A stretch of DNA of 64,000 bases from Dokdonella_A soli (GTDB taxonomy: Bacteria > Pseudomonadota > Gammaproteobacteria > Xanthomonadales > Rhodanobacteraceae), in the NCBI RefSeq assembly GCF_039523175.1, contig NZ_BAAAEU010000001.1:1-64000 (forward strand). Reading direction: 5' to 3'. The notes below the pieces were generated by a model that worked only from the letters and a program-made list of their open reading frames with translations, was not told the origin of the DNA and made no database searches. Positions within the stretch are counted from its first letter, which is position 1. Each line of letters begins with the position of its first letter. The position numbers and the translations under genes are program-made. Below are positions 27,595 through 36,489 of the stretch, piece after piece.

Positions 27595-28833
27595 ATGCAA
27601 GGCATACCCAGCTTGATGACACGCATGCGGCGCTTTTTTGTCATGGCTCCGCTCGCTGCGATCCTTTCCTTGACCGGAATCGGCTCGCACGCATCCGACC
27701 ACCTCGATACGCCCACCGTGATCGCCAATCCGAGCGCGGACATCGGCGACATCTACGCCTGGACTTCGCCCAATGGCCGGCAGCTCAACCTGGTGATGAC
27801 GATCGTGGGCCACACGTTCTCCGACAAGCTCGACTACGTGTTCCACGTCGACAGCGGGAAGCGGTTTGACCGGACCACCGCAACGACGACGATCGCTTGC
27901 CATCTGGCAAGCGCTTCGGTGATGGAGTGCCGCGCGGGCTATGGCGACTACGCGCGCGGCGACGCCAGCATTCCCGACGGTCAGGAGACATGGAATTCAC
28001 GATTCCGCGTTTTCGCCGGATTTCGGGACGATCCGTTCTTCAACAACGTCAAGGGAACGCGAGCCGCCTACCAGACGGCCGCCAAGGCGCTGCGCAACGG
28101 CGCCGGCATGGATGCGGCGGGCTGCCCGAACTTCGATGCCACGACCGTGCACGAGATTCTCGACCAGTGGAGGCACACCGATGGGGGTCCGGCGAGAAAC
28201 TTCCTGGCCGGCTGGACGTCCTCGGCACTGGTCGTCTCGATCGATCTCGATGTCGTCGCCAAGGGCGGCAAGCTGCTCGCGGTCTGGGGCGCGACGTCCC
28301 GACAGGGCAAACAGATAGACCGCGCCGGCCGGCCGCTGACGGGCAACGCACTGCTCGGCACGATCGCACCCGACGACATCAGCGACGCCCTGAAGGAGCA
28401 ATACAACGCGGCGACTCCGGCGACGTCGGCGCGATTCATTCCGGAGATTGAGAAGGGCCTCCAGTTCTACGATGGCCTCGACGGCACGTGTGGCAACCAG
28501 TGGCTCACTGACCGCAAGGCGGCACCACCCGGCCGCTATCGTGCGCTCGCAACCCTGCTCGCCGACGACCGACTCTGGGTCAACAGTGCATCGGCCGTCT
28601 GCAATCAGTTCTTCGCGGTCGAGCTCGCCAGCCTGTCCGCGCGCAACGACCTCAGTGGCGACTGCGGCGGGCGGACACCCACCATCGATGCGATCGACGT
28701 CTATCGGTCGTTGTTGGTGAACGGCACGACCTCCGGCGTCGATGACGGCGTCGATCGTGACGATCGCGAGCATTCGTCGACCGTGTTTCCGTTTCTCGCC
28801 GCACCAGACCCGATGCCACCACATGGACATTGA
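27595..28833 (+). CDS. DUF4331 secreted protein
   Basis: A 412-residue exported protein. After a signal segment (RFFVMAPLAAILSLTGIGSHA) comes ASDHLDTPTVIANPSADIGDIYAW, the DUF4331 opening, and TIVGHTFSDKLDYVFHVDS. A Cys-containing C-terminal half includes DGTCGNQWLTDR and a terminal HSSTVFPFLAAPDPMPPHGH. The family is of unknown function and is common in environmental proteobacteria. Here it precedes HupE and DUF4198 genes, suggesting a periplasmic role linked to metal handling. Several in-frame ATGs exist (27595, 27616, 27643), so the exact start is uncertain. Confidence 0.85.
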   Translation: MQGIPSLMTRMRRFFVMAPLAAILSLTGIGSHASDHLDTPTVIANPSADIGDIYAWTSPNGRQLNLVMTIVGHTFSDKLDYVFHVDSGKRFDRTTATTTIACHLASASVMECRAGYGDYARGDASIPDGQETWNSRFRVFAGFRDDPFFNNVKGTRAAYQTAAKALRNGAGMDAAGCPNFDATTVHEILDQWRHTDGGPARNFLAGWTSSALVVSIDLDVVAKGGKLLAVWGATSRQGKQIDRAGRPLTGNALLGTIAPDDISDALKEQYNAATPATSARFIPEIEKGLQFYDGLDGTCGNQWLTDRKAAPPGRYRALATLLADDRLWVNSASAVCNQFFAVELASLSARNDLSGDCGGRTPTIDAIDVYRSLLVNGTTSGVDDGVDRDDREHSSTVFPFLAAPDPMPPHGH

Positions 28834-28921
28834 GCGGAGCGCAGGCGACGCGAACGCTGAACGCATGCGGCGGGTGCAACCCGCCCGCAAACGATTCCCG
28901 ATCCGCAAAACGAGCCTCGCC

Positions 28922-29548
28922 ATGCATCCATTCCGGAACACTGCCTGCCGTTTTCGTTCGACGCCGACCTGCGCCCTGCTCGGCATCACCATCCTGACCT
29001 TTGCGAGTCCGGCCACCGCGCACATGGGCACGGGGCTGTCCGGCGGATTCGCCTACGGATTCCGCCATCCGTTCACCGGACTCGACCACCTGCTCGCGAT
29101 GGTCAGTGTGGGCCTGTGGGGCGCCTTTCTCGGACCGCCGCTGATCTACGTGCTGCCGGTCGTGTTTCCGATCGCGATGGTCGCGGGCGCGGTGTTGGGA
29201 ATGCTCAGTGCGCCACTGCCTCCGGTCGAGATCGGCATTGCGCTTTCGGTGCTGATGCTGGGCGCCTGCATCGCATTCGCGCTCAAGGCGCCGATCTGGG
29301 CGGCCTCGCTCGTCGTCGGCCTATTTGCGCTGTTCCATGGGTACGCGCACGGCAGGGAACTGCCATCGGCGGCCGACCCGTTCGGCTACAGCGCGGGATT
29401 CGTGTTCGCTACGGGACTGCTGCATGTACTCGGCATCGGCATCGGCGTCCTCAACGCGCGCCCAAGCGGCCGCGTGGCGACGCGCGGCCTTGGCGGATTC
29501 ATCGCCGCGTTCGGCATCTGGTTCCTGTACCGGGCGGTCGGCACATGA
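28922..29548 (+). CDS. HupE/UreJ-family membrane protein
   Basis: A 208-residue protein with a signal peptide followed by about six hydrophobic helices. Family hallmarks are FRHPFTGLDHLLAMVSVGLWG after the signal and LFALFHGYAHGRELP in the middle, the His-rich motifs proposed to pass Ni2+ or related metals. HupE/UreJ proteins are secondary nickel/cobalt permeases linked to hydrogenase or urease, neither of which is visible here. The start at 28922 gives a signal peptide and fits the family; the open frame extends 60 codons upstream. It overlaps the next gene by 4 bases. Confidence 0.88.
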   Translation: MHPFRNTACRFRSTPTCALLGITILTFASPATAHMGTGLSGGFAYGFRHPFTGLDHLLAMVSVGLWGAFLGPPLIYVLPVVFPIAMVAGAVLGMLSAPLPPVEIGIALSVLMLGACIAFALKAPIWAASLVVGLFALFHGYAHGRELPSAADPFGYSAGFVFATGLLHVLGIGIGVLNARPSGRVATRGLGGFIAAFGIWFLYRAVGT

Positions 29549-30030
29549 GGAGCGCATTCGTTGCGGCATTGATGCTGTGCGCGGCGACGGGGCTGGCACT
29601 CGCGGTGGCGCCACGCAGCGCGCGGATACCCGGCCTCGTCGCACTCGCGCTGGCATCGACGGGGGCCGTCTTCGCACCGGTTCCATCCGGCTGGACCGAC
29701 GCGGTATTCCTTGGTTGCTGGATCGGCGTGGCTGCGAACGCCGCAACCGTGCATCTGCGTCGCGGGCTGCGTGCGCGATGGGCGGTCGCGCTATCGCTCA
29801 ATGCGGGAGCCTGGGCGGGTGCCGTGGTTGCGCTGGCTGGATCGCGATTCGAACTGCTGGAGGCCCTGCCCTGCACCCTGGCGCTGCTGGCGACTGCATC
29901 CATCGCCGGGCGACGCCTGCCGATCACATTGAAAGTGGTATCGAGCTGGCTGATCGCCGTGGCGTTGCTCGCCGCGATATTGCCGTTTGTATCGGTGACA
30001 CCCGGCTATCTGCCGGACCATCTGGAGTAG
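29545..30030 (+). CDS. Integral membrane protein, unknown family
   Basis: A 161-residue hydrophobic protein starting MRSAFVAALMLCAATGLALA, with about five predicted helices (for example IPGLVALALASTGAVFAP, WLIAVALLAAILPF). The ATGA overlap with the HupE stop shows tight coupling. I do not recognise the family. Position between HupE and a DUF4198 protein suggests an accessory subunit of the same transport system. Confidence 0.7.
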   Translation: MRSAFVAALMLCAATGLALAVAPRSARIPGLVALALASTGAVFAPVPSGWTDAVFLGCWIGVAANAATVHLRRGLRARWAVALSLNAGAWAGAVVALAGSRFELLEALPCTLALLATASIAGRRLPITLKVVSSWLIAVALLAAILPFVSVTPGYLPDHLE

Positions 30031-30035
30031 TACGA

Positions 30036-30902
30036 ATGTGTCCGAAGATTCGCGCGCGCATCGATGTGTCTCGCCGTGTGTTCCAGCTCGTGCTGCCGGC
30101 CGCGTTCTGCTGCGTCTCCTCCGTCATGGCGCACGATTTCTGGCTGCAGCCGGCTGCGTACTGGCAGCAACCGGGTGCGACCACCGCGCTGACGCTGCAG
30201 GTCGGTCACGGACCGTTTCGCCAACGATCGCCGATCCCGCTCGGCAGGATCACCCGTTTCGGAGCGATCGCGCCCAACGGAAGCGCGATCGACCTGCGCG
30301 GCAACCTGCATCCGGGGCGCGCCACCGAGGACGGCATCCTGCGCTTTGCGGATCCCGGCACCTACGTGCTGGCGCTGGAAACGGATGCTCGCGCACAAAG
30401 CCATCTGCCGGCCATCCGCTTCAACGACTACCTCGAGGTCGAAGGTCTCACGCCCGCATTGGAGCAGCGGCGACGCACGCACCGGATGGATGCCGACGGC
30501 TCCGAAAACTACAGCCGATGCGCCAAGTCGATCGTGCAGGTGGGACCTGCGGACCCCGTCGCGCAGGCGCAGGTGACCCGGCCGCTCGGCCTGCCACTCG
30601 AAATCGTGCCGGAACAGAGTCCTTACCTGCAGCCGCGGTCTGCGACCCTGCCCGTACGCGTGTTCTACGAAGGCCAGCCCCTGCAGGGCGCCCTGGTCAA
30701 GCTCACGGACCTCGAACACGACGAAACGCCATTCGAAACGCAGCTGACCGACCGGGACGGACGCGCGCGCTTCAGCATGCCGCCAAGCGGCGACTGGCTC
30801 CTGAACGTGATCTGGACCAAGCCACTGCCGAAATCGAGCGAAACGGATTTCGAAACGGTCTTTTCGAGCCTGAGCTTTGGCCTGCCTGCGATCTCCAAAT
30901 GA
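30036..30902 (+). CDS. DUF4198 periplasmic protein
   Basis: A 288-residue exported protein. The signal peptide ends SSVMA, and the mature part begins HDFWLQPAAYWQQPGATTAL, the diagnostic DUF4198 opening with its exposed His. The C-terminal part (QGALVKLTDLEHDE, FETQLTDRDGRARFSMP) is an Ig-like/carboxypeptidase-regulatory-like domain. DUF4198 proteins accompany nickel/cobalt uptake systems (annotated as NikK/NikM-associated), consistent with the upstream HupE. The start at 30036 lies 5 bp after the preceding stop, so it belongs to the same operon. Confidence 0.85.
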   Translation: MCPKIRARIDVSRRVFQLVLPAAFCCVSSVMAHDFWLQPAAYWQQPGATTALTLQVGHGPFRQRSPIPLGRITRFGAIAPNGSAIDLRGNLHPGRATEDGILRFADPGTYVLALETDARAQSHLPAIRFNDYLEVEGLTPALEQRRRTHRMDADGSENYSRCAKSIVQVGPADPVAQAQVTRPLGLPLEIVPEQSPYLQPRSATLPVRVFYEGQPLQGALVKLTDLEHDETPFETQLTDRDGRARFSMPPSGDWLLNVIWTKPLPKSSETDFETVFSSLSFGLPAISK

Positions 30903-31041
30903 GCCAGCCTGATCGCTCCGTTGGCGCCGCACGAGCGAACCCGGACGCGGCGTGATGGCGGTTTTGCTTCCCGCGACCGCCCGATCGTGGCAGAATCGCG
31001 CGCCTTTCCGGGCCGCCCGGCCCAGCCATCCTCAGGGAACA

Positions 31042-31260
31042 ATGTCCAAAGACGACGTCATCGAGATGGAGGGTACGATCCTCGAAACCCTTCCCAATAC
31101 GATGTTCCGCGTGAAGCTCGAGAACGGGCACGTGGTCACCGCACACATTTCCGGTCGCATGCGCAAGAACTACATCCGCATCCTGACCGGCGACAAGGTC
31201 AAGGTCGAGATGACGCCTTACGACCTGACCAAGGGGCGGATCACGTACCGCATGAAGTGA
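31042..31260 (+). CDS. infA: Translation initiation factor IF-1
   Basis: A 72-residue S1/OB-fold protein that binds the ribosomal A site during initiation. It reads MSKDDVIEMEGTILETLPNT and ends YDLTKGRITYRMK, the near-invariant bacterial IF-1 sequence. The open frame extends 30 codons upstream, but the conserved N-terminus fixes the start at 31042. Followed by a MITE fragment and a bidirectional terminator before clpA. Confidence 0.98.
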   Translation: MSKDDVIEMEGTILETLPNTMFRVKLENGHVVTAHISGRMRKNYIRILTGDKVKVEMTPYDLTKGRITYRMK

Positions 31261-31335
31261 CGCAGGACTGGCTATGGCGCCAGCTCCACGAACTCCTTGA
31301 GCAGGTTACGCCGGGATCCATAGCGTGATTTTCAA

Positions 31336-31365
31336 TGGATTCCGGCCTGTACCGGAATGACGAGC
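31336..31365. repeat. Fragment of the MITE interior
   Basis: TGGATTCCGGCCTGTACCGG followed by AATGACGAGC matches the right inner part of the IS5-type MITE at 9308-9335 with three differences. No terminal repeats are present, so only the inner palindrome is preserved. It sits five bases upstream of the infA/clpA terminator. Confidence 0.65.
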
Positions 31366-31369
31366 AAAG

Positions 31370-31395
31370 AAAAGCCGCGCACCTGCGCGGCTTTT
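31370..31395. terminator. Bidirectional Rho-independent terminator (infA / clpA)
   Basis: AAAAGCCGCGC, loop ACCT, GCGCGGCTTTT: an 11-base perfect stem with T runs on both strands, placed between the convergent infA and clpA genes. It should terminate both transcripts. Confidence 0.9.
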
Positions 31396-31442
31396 CCATT
31401 GACGGGCTCACGAGGCGTGCGCCGGCAAGCAGCACTCGCTGC

Positions 31443-33719
31443 CTACTCCACGACCGCCGGCATCTTCTCCGCCGCCTCGCTCTCGACCGCGAGCTTGCCG
31501 TCCTTGACCGACAGCAGCACCTTGCCGCCGCTGGCGAGCTTGCCGAACAGCAGTTCGTCGGCGAGCAGGCGCTTGACGTTCTCCTGGATCACGCGGGCCA
31601 TCGGACGGGCGCCCATCTGCGGGTCGAAGCCGTGTTCGGCGAGCCAGCGCCGCGCGTCGCCGTCCACGTGCAGGGCAACGTGCTTCTCCTGCAACTGCGC
31701 CTCGAGTTCGATCAGGAACTTGTCGACCACGCGCAGGATGTGCTCGAAGTCGAGCGAATTGAACTGCACGACCGCGTCGAGACGGTTGCGGAATTCTGGA
31801 GTGAAATTGCGTTTCAGCGCTTCCATCGCATCGGTCGCGTGGTTCTGCTCGATGAAGCCGATCGTGCGCCGCGCGGCCATCTGCGCACCGACGTTGGTCG
31901 TCATCACCACGATCACGTTCTTGAAGTTCGCCTCGCGACCATTGGTGTCGGTCAGCGCGCCGTGATCCATGATCTGCAGCAGCACGTTGTAGACGTCCGG
32001 ATGCGCCTTCTCGATCTCGTCAAGGAGCAGCACGCAATGCGGATGCTTGACGATCTGTTCGGTGAGCAGGCCGCCCTGGTCGAAGCCCACATAGCCCGGA
32101 GGTGCACCGATCAGGCGTGACACCGAATGCGCTTCCATGTATTCGGACATGTCGAAGCGCACCAGCTCGATGCCGAGCTGCATCGCCAGCTGGCGCGTGA
32201 CCTCGGTCTTGCCGACGCCGGTCGGGCCGGTCAGGAGGAAACAGCCGATCGGCTTCTCGGGGTTGCCGAGACCCGAGCGCGCCATCTTGATCGCGCCGGC
32301 CAGCTTGTCGATCGCGGCGTCCTGGCCGAACACGACCATCTTCAGGTTGCGGTCGAGATTGCGCAGCACATCGCGGTCCGAGGCGGAGACCTGCTTCGGC
32401 GGAATCCGTGCCATGCGCGCGACGATGAACTCGATGTCGGGCACGTCGACCTTGCCGGTGCGCTGGCTTTCCGGCAGCAGGTGCTGACGCGCGCCGGCCT
32501 CGTCGATCACGTCGATCGCCTTGTCCGGCAGCAGCCGGTCGGCGATGTGCTTGACCGAGAGGTCGACCGCCGCCTTCAGCGCGTCGCTCGTGTACTCGAC
32601 CTTGTGGTGCTCCTCGAAGCGCGTCTTCAGGCCCTTGAGGATCTCGATGCTGTCGGCGATCGACGGCTCCACGATGTCGATCTTCTGGAAGCGCCGCGCC
32701 AGTGCGCGATCCTTCTCGAACACGCCGCGGTATTCCTGGAACGTGGTCGAGCCGATGCAGCGCAGTTCGCCGCTGGCGAGCACCGGTTTGATCAGGTTGG
32801 AAGCATCCATCGTGCCACCGGACGCCGAACCGGCGCCGATGATCGTGTGGATTTCGTCGATGAACAGGATCGCGCCTGGCTCTTTCTTGAGCTGCGCGAT
32901 GACGCCCTTGAGGCGCTTCTCGAAGTCGCCGCGATACTTGGTGCCGGCGACCAGTGCGCCGAGGTCGAGCGCCCAGATCGTGCAGTCGGCGAGCACGGCC
33001 GGTACCTCGCCCTCGACGATGCGCTTGGCGAGACCTTCCGCGAGCGCGGTCTTGCCGACGCCGGCTTCGCCGACGTATAGCGGATTGTTCTTGCGGCGTC
33101 GGCACAGCACCTGGATCGTGCGTTCGACCTCTTCCTGGCGCCCGATCAGCGGATCGATCTTGCCCTGCCGCGCGAGCTCGTTGAGGTTGTTCGCGAATTC
33201 GGTGAGCGGATTGCCGCGCGGTTCCTCGCCGCCTTCGGCGTCACGCGCGGCCTCGCCGCTGGCCGGCTGCGCACCGGCGTCGTGGCCGATCTTGGCAATG
33301 CCGTGCGAGATGTAGTTGACGACATCGAGCCGCGACACGTCCTGCTGGCCGAGGAAATACACCGCGTGCGAGTCCTTCTCGCCGAAGATCGCGACCAGCA
33401 CGTTGGCGCCGGTGACTTCCTTCCGCCCGGACGACTGCACGTGGTAGACCGCACGCTGCAGCACGCGCTGGAAACCGAGCGTCGGCTGGGTGTCGCGCTC
33501 GTCGTTCGGCGGCAGCACCGGTACGGTTTCGGTGATGATCGAGCGCAGGTCGCGCCCGAGCTTGGCCGTGTCCGCGCCGCACGCGCGCAACACCGCCGTC
33601 GCCGATGCATTGTCGAGGAGTGCCAGCAGCAGGTGTTCCACGGTCATGAACTCGTGGCGCTGCTCGCGGGCCTCCTTGTAGCACTGGCCGATGGTGATCT
33701 CGAGATCCTTGCTGAACAT
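31443..33719 (-). CDS. clpA: ATP-dependent Clp protease ATPase subunit ClpA
   Basis: Hexameric AAA+ unfoldase that feeds substrates to ClpP and works with ClpS on N-degrons. It is 758 residues with a Clp N-domain (MFSKDLEITIGQCYKEAREQ), D1 with Walker A GEAGVGKTALAEGLA and Walker B ILFIDEIHTIIGAG, and D2 with Walker A GPTGVGKTEVTRQLA and Walker B LLLDEIEKAHPDVYN. There is no long middle coiled coil, so it is ClpA rather than ClpB or ClpC. clpS lies 86 bp upstream on the same strand. Confidence 0.97.
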   Translation of the reverse strand: MFSKDLEITIGQCYKEAREQRHEFMTVEHLLLALLDNASATAVLRACGADTAKLGRDLRSIITETVPVLPPNDERDTQPTLGFQRVLQRAVYHVQSSGRKEVTGANVLVAIFGEKDSHAVYFLGQQDVSRLDVVNYISHGIAKIGHDAGAQPASGEAARDAEGGEEPRGNPLTEFANNLNELARQGKIDPLIGRQEEVERTIQVLCRRRKNNPLYVGEAGVGKTALAEGLAKRIVEGEVPAVLADCTIWALDLGALVAGTKYRGDFEKRLKGVIAQLKKEPGAILFIDEIHTIIGAGSASGGTMDASNLIKPVLASGELRCIGSTTFQEYRGVFEKDRALARRFQKIDIVEPSIADSIEILKGLKTRFEEHHKVEYTSDALKAAVDLSVKHIADRLLPDKAIDVIDEAGARQHLLPESQRTGKVDVPDIEFIVARMARIPPKQVSASDRDVLRNLDRNLKMVVFGQDAAIDKLAGAIKMARSGLGNPEKPIGCFLLTGPTGVGKTEVTRQLAMQLGIELVRFDMSEYMEAHSVSRLIGAPPGYVGFDQGGLLTEQIVKHPHCVLLLDEIEKAHPDVYNVLLQIMDHGALTDTNGREANFKNVIVVMTTNVGAQMAARRTIGFIEQNHATDAMEALKRNFTPEFRNRLDAVVQFNSLDFEHILRVVDKFLIELEAQLQEKHVALHVDGDARRWLAEHGFDPQMGARPMARVIQENVKRLLADELLFGKLASGGKVLLSVKDGKLAVESEAAEKMPAVVE

Positions 33720-33805
33720 GCCGGAATGGTCTCCGAAGTCGCTGCCTGCACTATTGCTGCTTGCAATATATGGACCGTCGCGCGGTCTTCAATCTGACAC
33801 GCCGG

Positions 33806-34132
33806 TCAGGCCTTTTCCATCGTGCACAACAGAGGATGCTGATGGGTCCGGGAAAATTCGTTGACCTGGGTCACCTTGGTTTCCGCGACCTCGCGGGTGA
33901 AAACGCCACAAACGCCCTTGCCGCGCGTATGCACATGGAGCATGACCTGGGTCGCGCGTTCGCGATCCATGCTGAAGAATGTCTCCAGTACGACGATCAC
34001 GAAGTCCATCGGGGTGAAATCGTCGTTGAGCAGGATCACCTGGTAGAGCGGCGGGCGCACGACTTCCGGTCGCGCCTCCTCGACGGTGAGGCCGAGTCCA
34101 TGTTCGGTGTTCGGATCGTGCTGTTGCGCCAT
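33806..34132 (-). CDS. clpS: ClpS adaptor protein
   Basis: A 108-residue adaptor delivering N-degron substrates to ClpAP. The conserved core is PPLYQVILLNDDFTPMDFVI, with the NDD binding-pocket residues, and MLHVHTRGKGVCGVF with the conserved His. It ends ETKVTQVNEFSRTHQHPLLC. The ATG at 34132 is preferred to a TTG 24 bases upstream. It pairs functionally with clpA (next gene) and with aat, which makes N-degrons. Confidence 0.95.
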   Translation of the reverse strand: MAQQHDPNTEHGLGLTVEEARPEVVRPPLYQVILLNDDFTPMDFVIVVLETFFSMDRERATQVMLHVHTRGKGVCGVFTREVAETKVTQVNEFSRTHQHPLLCTMEKA

Positions 34133-34252
34133 GGGAAAACGGTTTGTGTCGGCCAAGTCGAGTATACCCCTGAGTCGCGGAACGCCGCGTCGCTACATGT
34201 TGTCGAAATGTGTGGCTGCAAGGGCTGCGCGGGCGCCTGCTAAACTGCGCGG

Positions 34253-34747
34253 ATGAGCCAGCTTCCCCAGCATTCCGCCGAACTCGACGACGTCGACATC
34301 TGGCGACCGCACGTGACCGTCGCTACCGTGGTCCCGCAGGACGGGCGCTTTCTGCTGGTTGAGGAAGATGTGCGCGGCCGCATCGTGCTGAACCAGCCGG
34401 CCGGGCATCTCGATCCGGACGAAACGCTGCACGCCGCCGCGTTGCGCGAGACGCTCGAGGAAACCGGCTGGGAGGTCACGCTGACCTGCCTGCTCGGCGT
34501 GCAGCAATGGCGTTCGCCATCCGGACGCCAGTTCGTGCGCTTCACGTTCGGCGCCGAGCCGGCACGCCATCATCCCTCGCGCCCCCTCGACGACGGCATC
34601 CTGCGCACGCTCTGGCTGAACCGCGACGAGATCGCAGCCGCCGGCGCGCGCCTGCGCAGTCCGATGGTGCTCGCCAGCGTCGACGATTGGCTCACCGGGC
34701 GACACCTGCCTCTGGATGCAATCAGGGCTTTCAGCGCCCGTCCATGA
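34253..34747 (+). CDS. NUDIX hydrolase (NudJ-like)
   Basis: A 164-residue protein with a complete Nudix box: GHLDPDETLHAAALRETLEE followed by TGW (pattern G-x5-E-x7-RE-x2-EE-x-G). The order HVTVATVVPQDGRFLLVEED and the position upstream of mnmA match NudJ/YmfB-type phosphatases acting on thiamine pyrophosphate or nucleotides in E. coli. Divergent from clpS. The mnmA start follows within about 20 bp. Confidence 0.92.
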   Translation: MSQLPQHSAELDDVDIWRPHVTVATVVPQDGRFLLVEEDVRGRIVLNQPAGHLDPDETLHAAALRETLEETGWEVTLTCLLGVQQWRSPSGRQFVRFTFGAEPARHHPSRPLDDGILRTLWLNRDEIAAAGARLRSPMVLASVDDWLTGRHLPLDAIRAFSARP

Positions 34748-34766
34748 ACGCGAGCAACAACGGGTT

Positions 34767-35873
34767 GTGACCAGCGCGGAGATCATCGTCGGCATGTCCG
34801 GCGGCGTCGATTCATCGGTTGCCGCCCTGCTGCTGCAGCGCTCCGGTGCGGCGATCGCCGGCTTGTTCATGCAGAACTGGGAGGAGGACGACCGCAAGGG
34901 TCCGTGTCGGGCCGACGAGGACCGCAAGGACGCCGTCGCGGTCTGCGCAAAGCTCGGCATTCCGCTGTACGCACGCAACTTCTCGGCCGAATACTGGGAC
35001 CAGGTCTTCGCACACTTCCTCGACGAATACCGCCGTGGACGCACGCCGAACCCCGACGTTCTCTGCAACCGCGAGATCAAGTTCAAGACCTTCCTCGATC
35101 ACGCGCGTGCGCTCGGCGCGGACAAGATCGCGACCGGCCACTATGCACGCGTGGACGAGGTCGACGGCCGCTGGCGCCTGCTGCGCGCACGCGACAAAGG
35201 CAAGGATCAGACCTATTTCCTGCATGCGCTCGGCCAGCACGCCCTCGCCGCCGCCGTGTTTCCGCTCGGCGAACTGCAAAAGAACGAAGTGCGCCGAATC
35301 GCGCGCGAAGCCGGTTTCGCCACGCATGACAAGAAGGACTCGACCGGCATCTGCTTCATCGGCGAGCGCGATTTCCGCGCGTTCCTGTCCGAGTACATAC
35401 CGGCGCAACCCGGCCTGATGCAGACGCCCGACGGCATCACGGTCGGTGAGCACCCGGGCGTGTTCTACTTCACGCTTGGCCAGCGCAGCGGCCTCCGCAT
35501 CGGCGGTCGCCGCGGCGCCGAGGGCGAACCCTGGTATGTCGTCGGCAAGGACGTGGCTACGAACGTGCTGTATGTCGCGCAAGGCAACGCGAACCACTGG
35601 CTGCACTCGCGCAAGCTTGCGGCGAGCGGTCTGAGCTGGGTGGCCGGGGTCGCACCGGGCACGCAGCTTCGTTGCGTCGCGATGACGCGCTATCGGCAGG
35701 ACGCGCAAGCCTGTCACGTCGAAATCAACGGTGACGCCTGCGTCGTCCTGTTCGACCAACCGCAACGCGCGGTCACGCCAGGCCAGTCGGTCGTGTTCTA
35801 CGACGGCGATGCCTGTCTCGGCGGCGGGGTCATCGATCGCTGTGATGCACCGTTCGGGGGGTGGCATGCGTGA
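34767..35873 (+). CDS. mnmA: tRNA-specific 2-thiouridylase MnmA
   Basis: Installs 2-thiouridine at wobble U34 of tRNA Lys/Glu/Gln using sulfur relayed from IscS/Tus. It is about 368 residues, with P-loop GMSGGVDSSVAALLLQRSG, first catalytic Cys in PDVLCNREIKF and second Cys in STGICFIGERDF. The GTG at 34767 is chosen because it puts the P-loop about 10 residues from the N-terminus, as usual. An ATG at 34716 would overlap the nudix gene by 32 bases and add an atypical leader. It overlaps hflD by 8 bases. Confidence 0.94.
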   Translation: MTSAEIIVGMSGGVDSSVAALLLQRSGAAIAGLFMQNWEEDDRKGPCRADEDRKDAVAVCAKLGIPLYARNFSAEYWDQVFAHFLDEYRRGRTPNPDVLCNREIKFKTFLDHARALGADKIATGHYARVDEVDGRWRLLRARDKGKDQTYFLHALGQHALAAAVFPLGELQKNEVRRIAREAGFATHDKKDSTGICFIGERDFRAFLSEYIPAQPGLMQTPDGITVGEHPGVFYFTLGQRSGLRIGGRRGAEGEPWYVVGKDVATNVLYVAQGNANHWLHSRKLAASGLSWVAGVAPGTQLRCVAMTRYRQDAQACHVEINGDACVVLFDQPQRAVTPGQSVVFYDGDACLGGGVIDRCDAPFGGWHA

Positions 35874-36489
35874 GTCGCGAGTGATCGCCCTGGCCGGCGT
35901 GCTGCAGGCGTGCCGGCTCGTGCGCGACGTCGCGACGAACGGTCGCGCCGACGCGGCCGGCGCGGAAGCCTGTCTTGCCAGCGTGTTCCGCATCGATGCG
36001 GACAGCGCCGCGGACGTGTTCGGCGGGCTCTCCGGTGTGCGCATGGGCCTGGAAACCCTGCATGCGCAGTTCGAGGGGCGCCAACGTGACCTCGCGCTGA
36101 CCCGGCTCGTGCTCGGCGTGCTGCGGCTGGAGCGCCGGCTTGCACGCAATCCGCGCATGCTCGGCGATCTGCGCAACGGAATCGTGGCCATCCAGCGCCA
36201 GGCCGACCATTTCGGCAGCGCGCATGCGACCGTGCAGGCTCGGCTGGCCGACCTGTATGTCGCCACCCTCTCGCAACTGCGTCCGCGCGTGATCGTGCAC
36301 GGCAATCCGCTGCATCTGGCCAACGCGCAGCTGGTCGAGCAGATCCGCGCGTTGCTGCTCGCCGCTGTACGTTCCGCGGTTCTGTGGCGCCAGGTCGGCG
36401 GCGGCCAGCTGCGCCTGCTGCTCAGGCGGCGCGAGTACGCGATGCTCGCGCGCGGCCTGCTCGCACGCAGCACCCTCGACCGAGGCTGA
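35866..36489 (+). CDS. hflD: High-frequency lysogenization protein HflD homologue
   Basis: A 207-residue helical protein, peripheral to the inner membrane, encoded directly after mnmA as in E. coli (the ycfC position). Recognised by MRESRVIALAGVLQACRLV, RLVLGVLRLERRLARNPRM and the C-terminal VGGGQLRLLLRRREYAMLARGLL. The start at 35866 overlaps the mnmA stop by 8 bases. Its ancestral function in cells without lambda is unclear. Confidence 0.92.
   Translation: MRESRVIALAGVLQACRLVRDVATNGRADAAGAEACLASVFRIDADSAADVFGGLSGVRMGLETLHAQFEGRQRDLALTRLVLGVLRLERRLARNPRMLGDLRNGIVAIQRQADHFGSAHATVQARLADLYVATLSQLRPRVIVHGNPLHLANAQLVEQIRALLLAAVRSAVLWRQVGGGQLRLLLRRREYAMLARGLLARSTLDRG

Noticed and set aside
31261..31335. 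tRNA-Ser gene expected after infA by analogy with E. coli
   Set aside because: No acceptor stem, TPsiC arm or CCA-type 3' end is visible in the infA-clpA gap.
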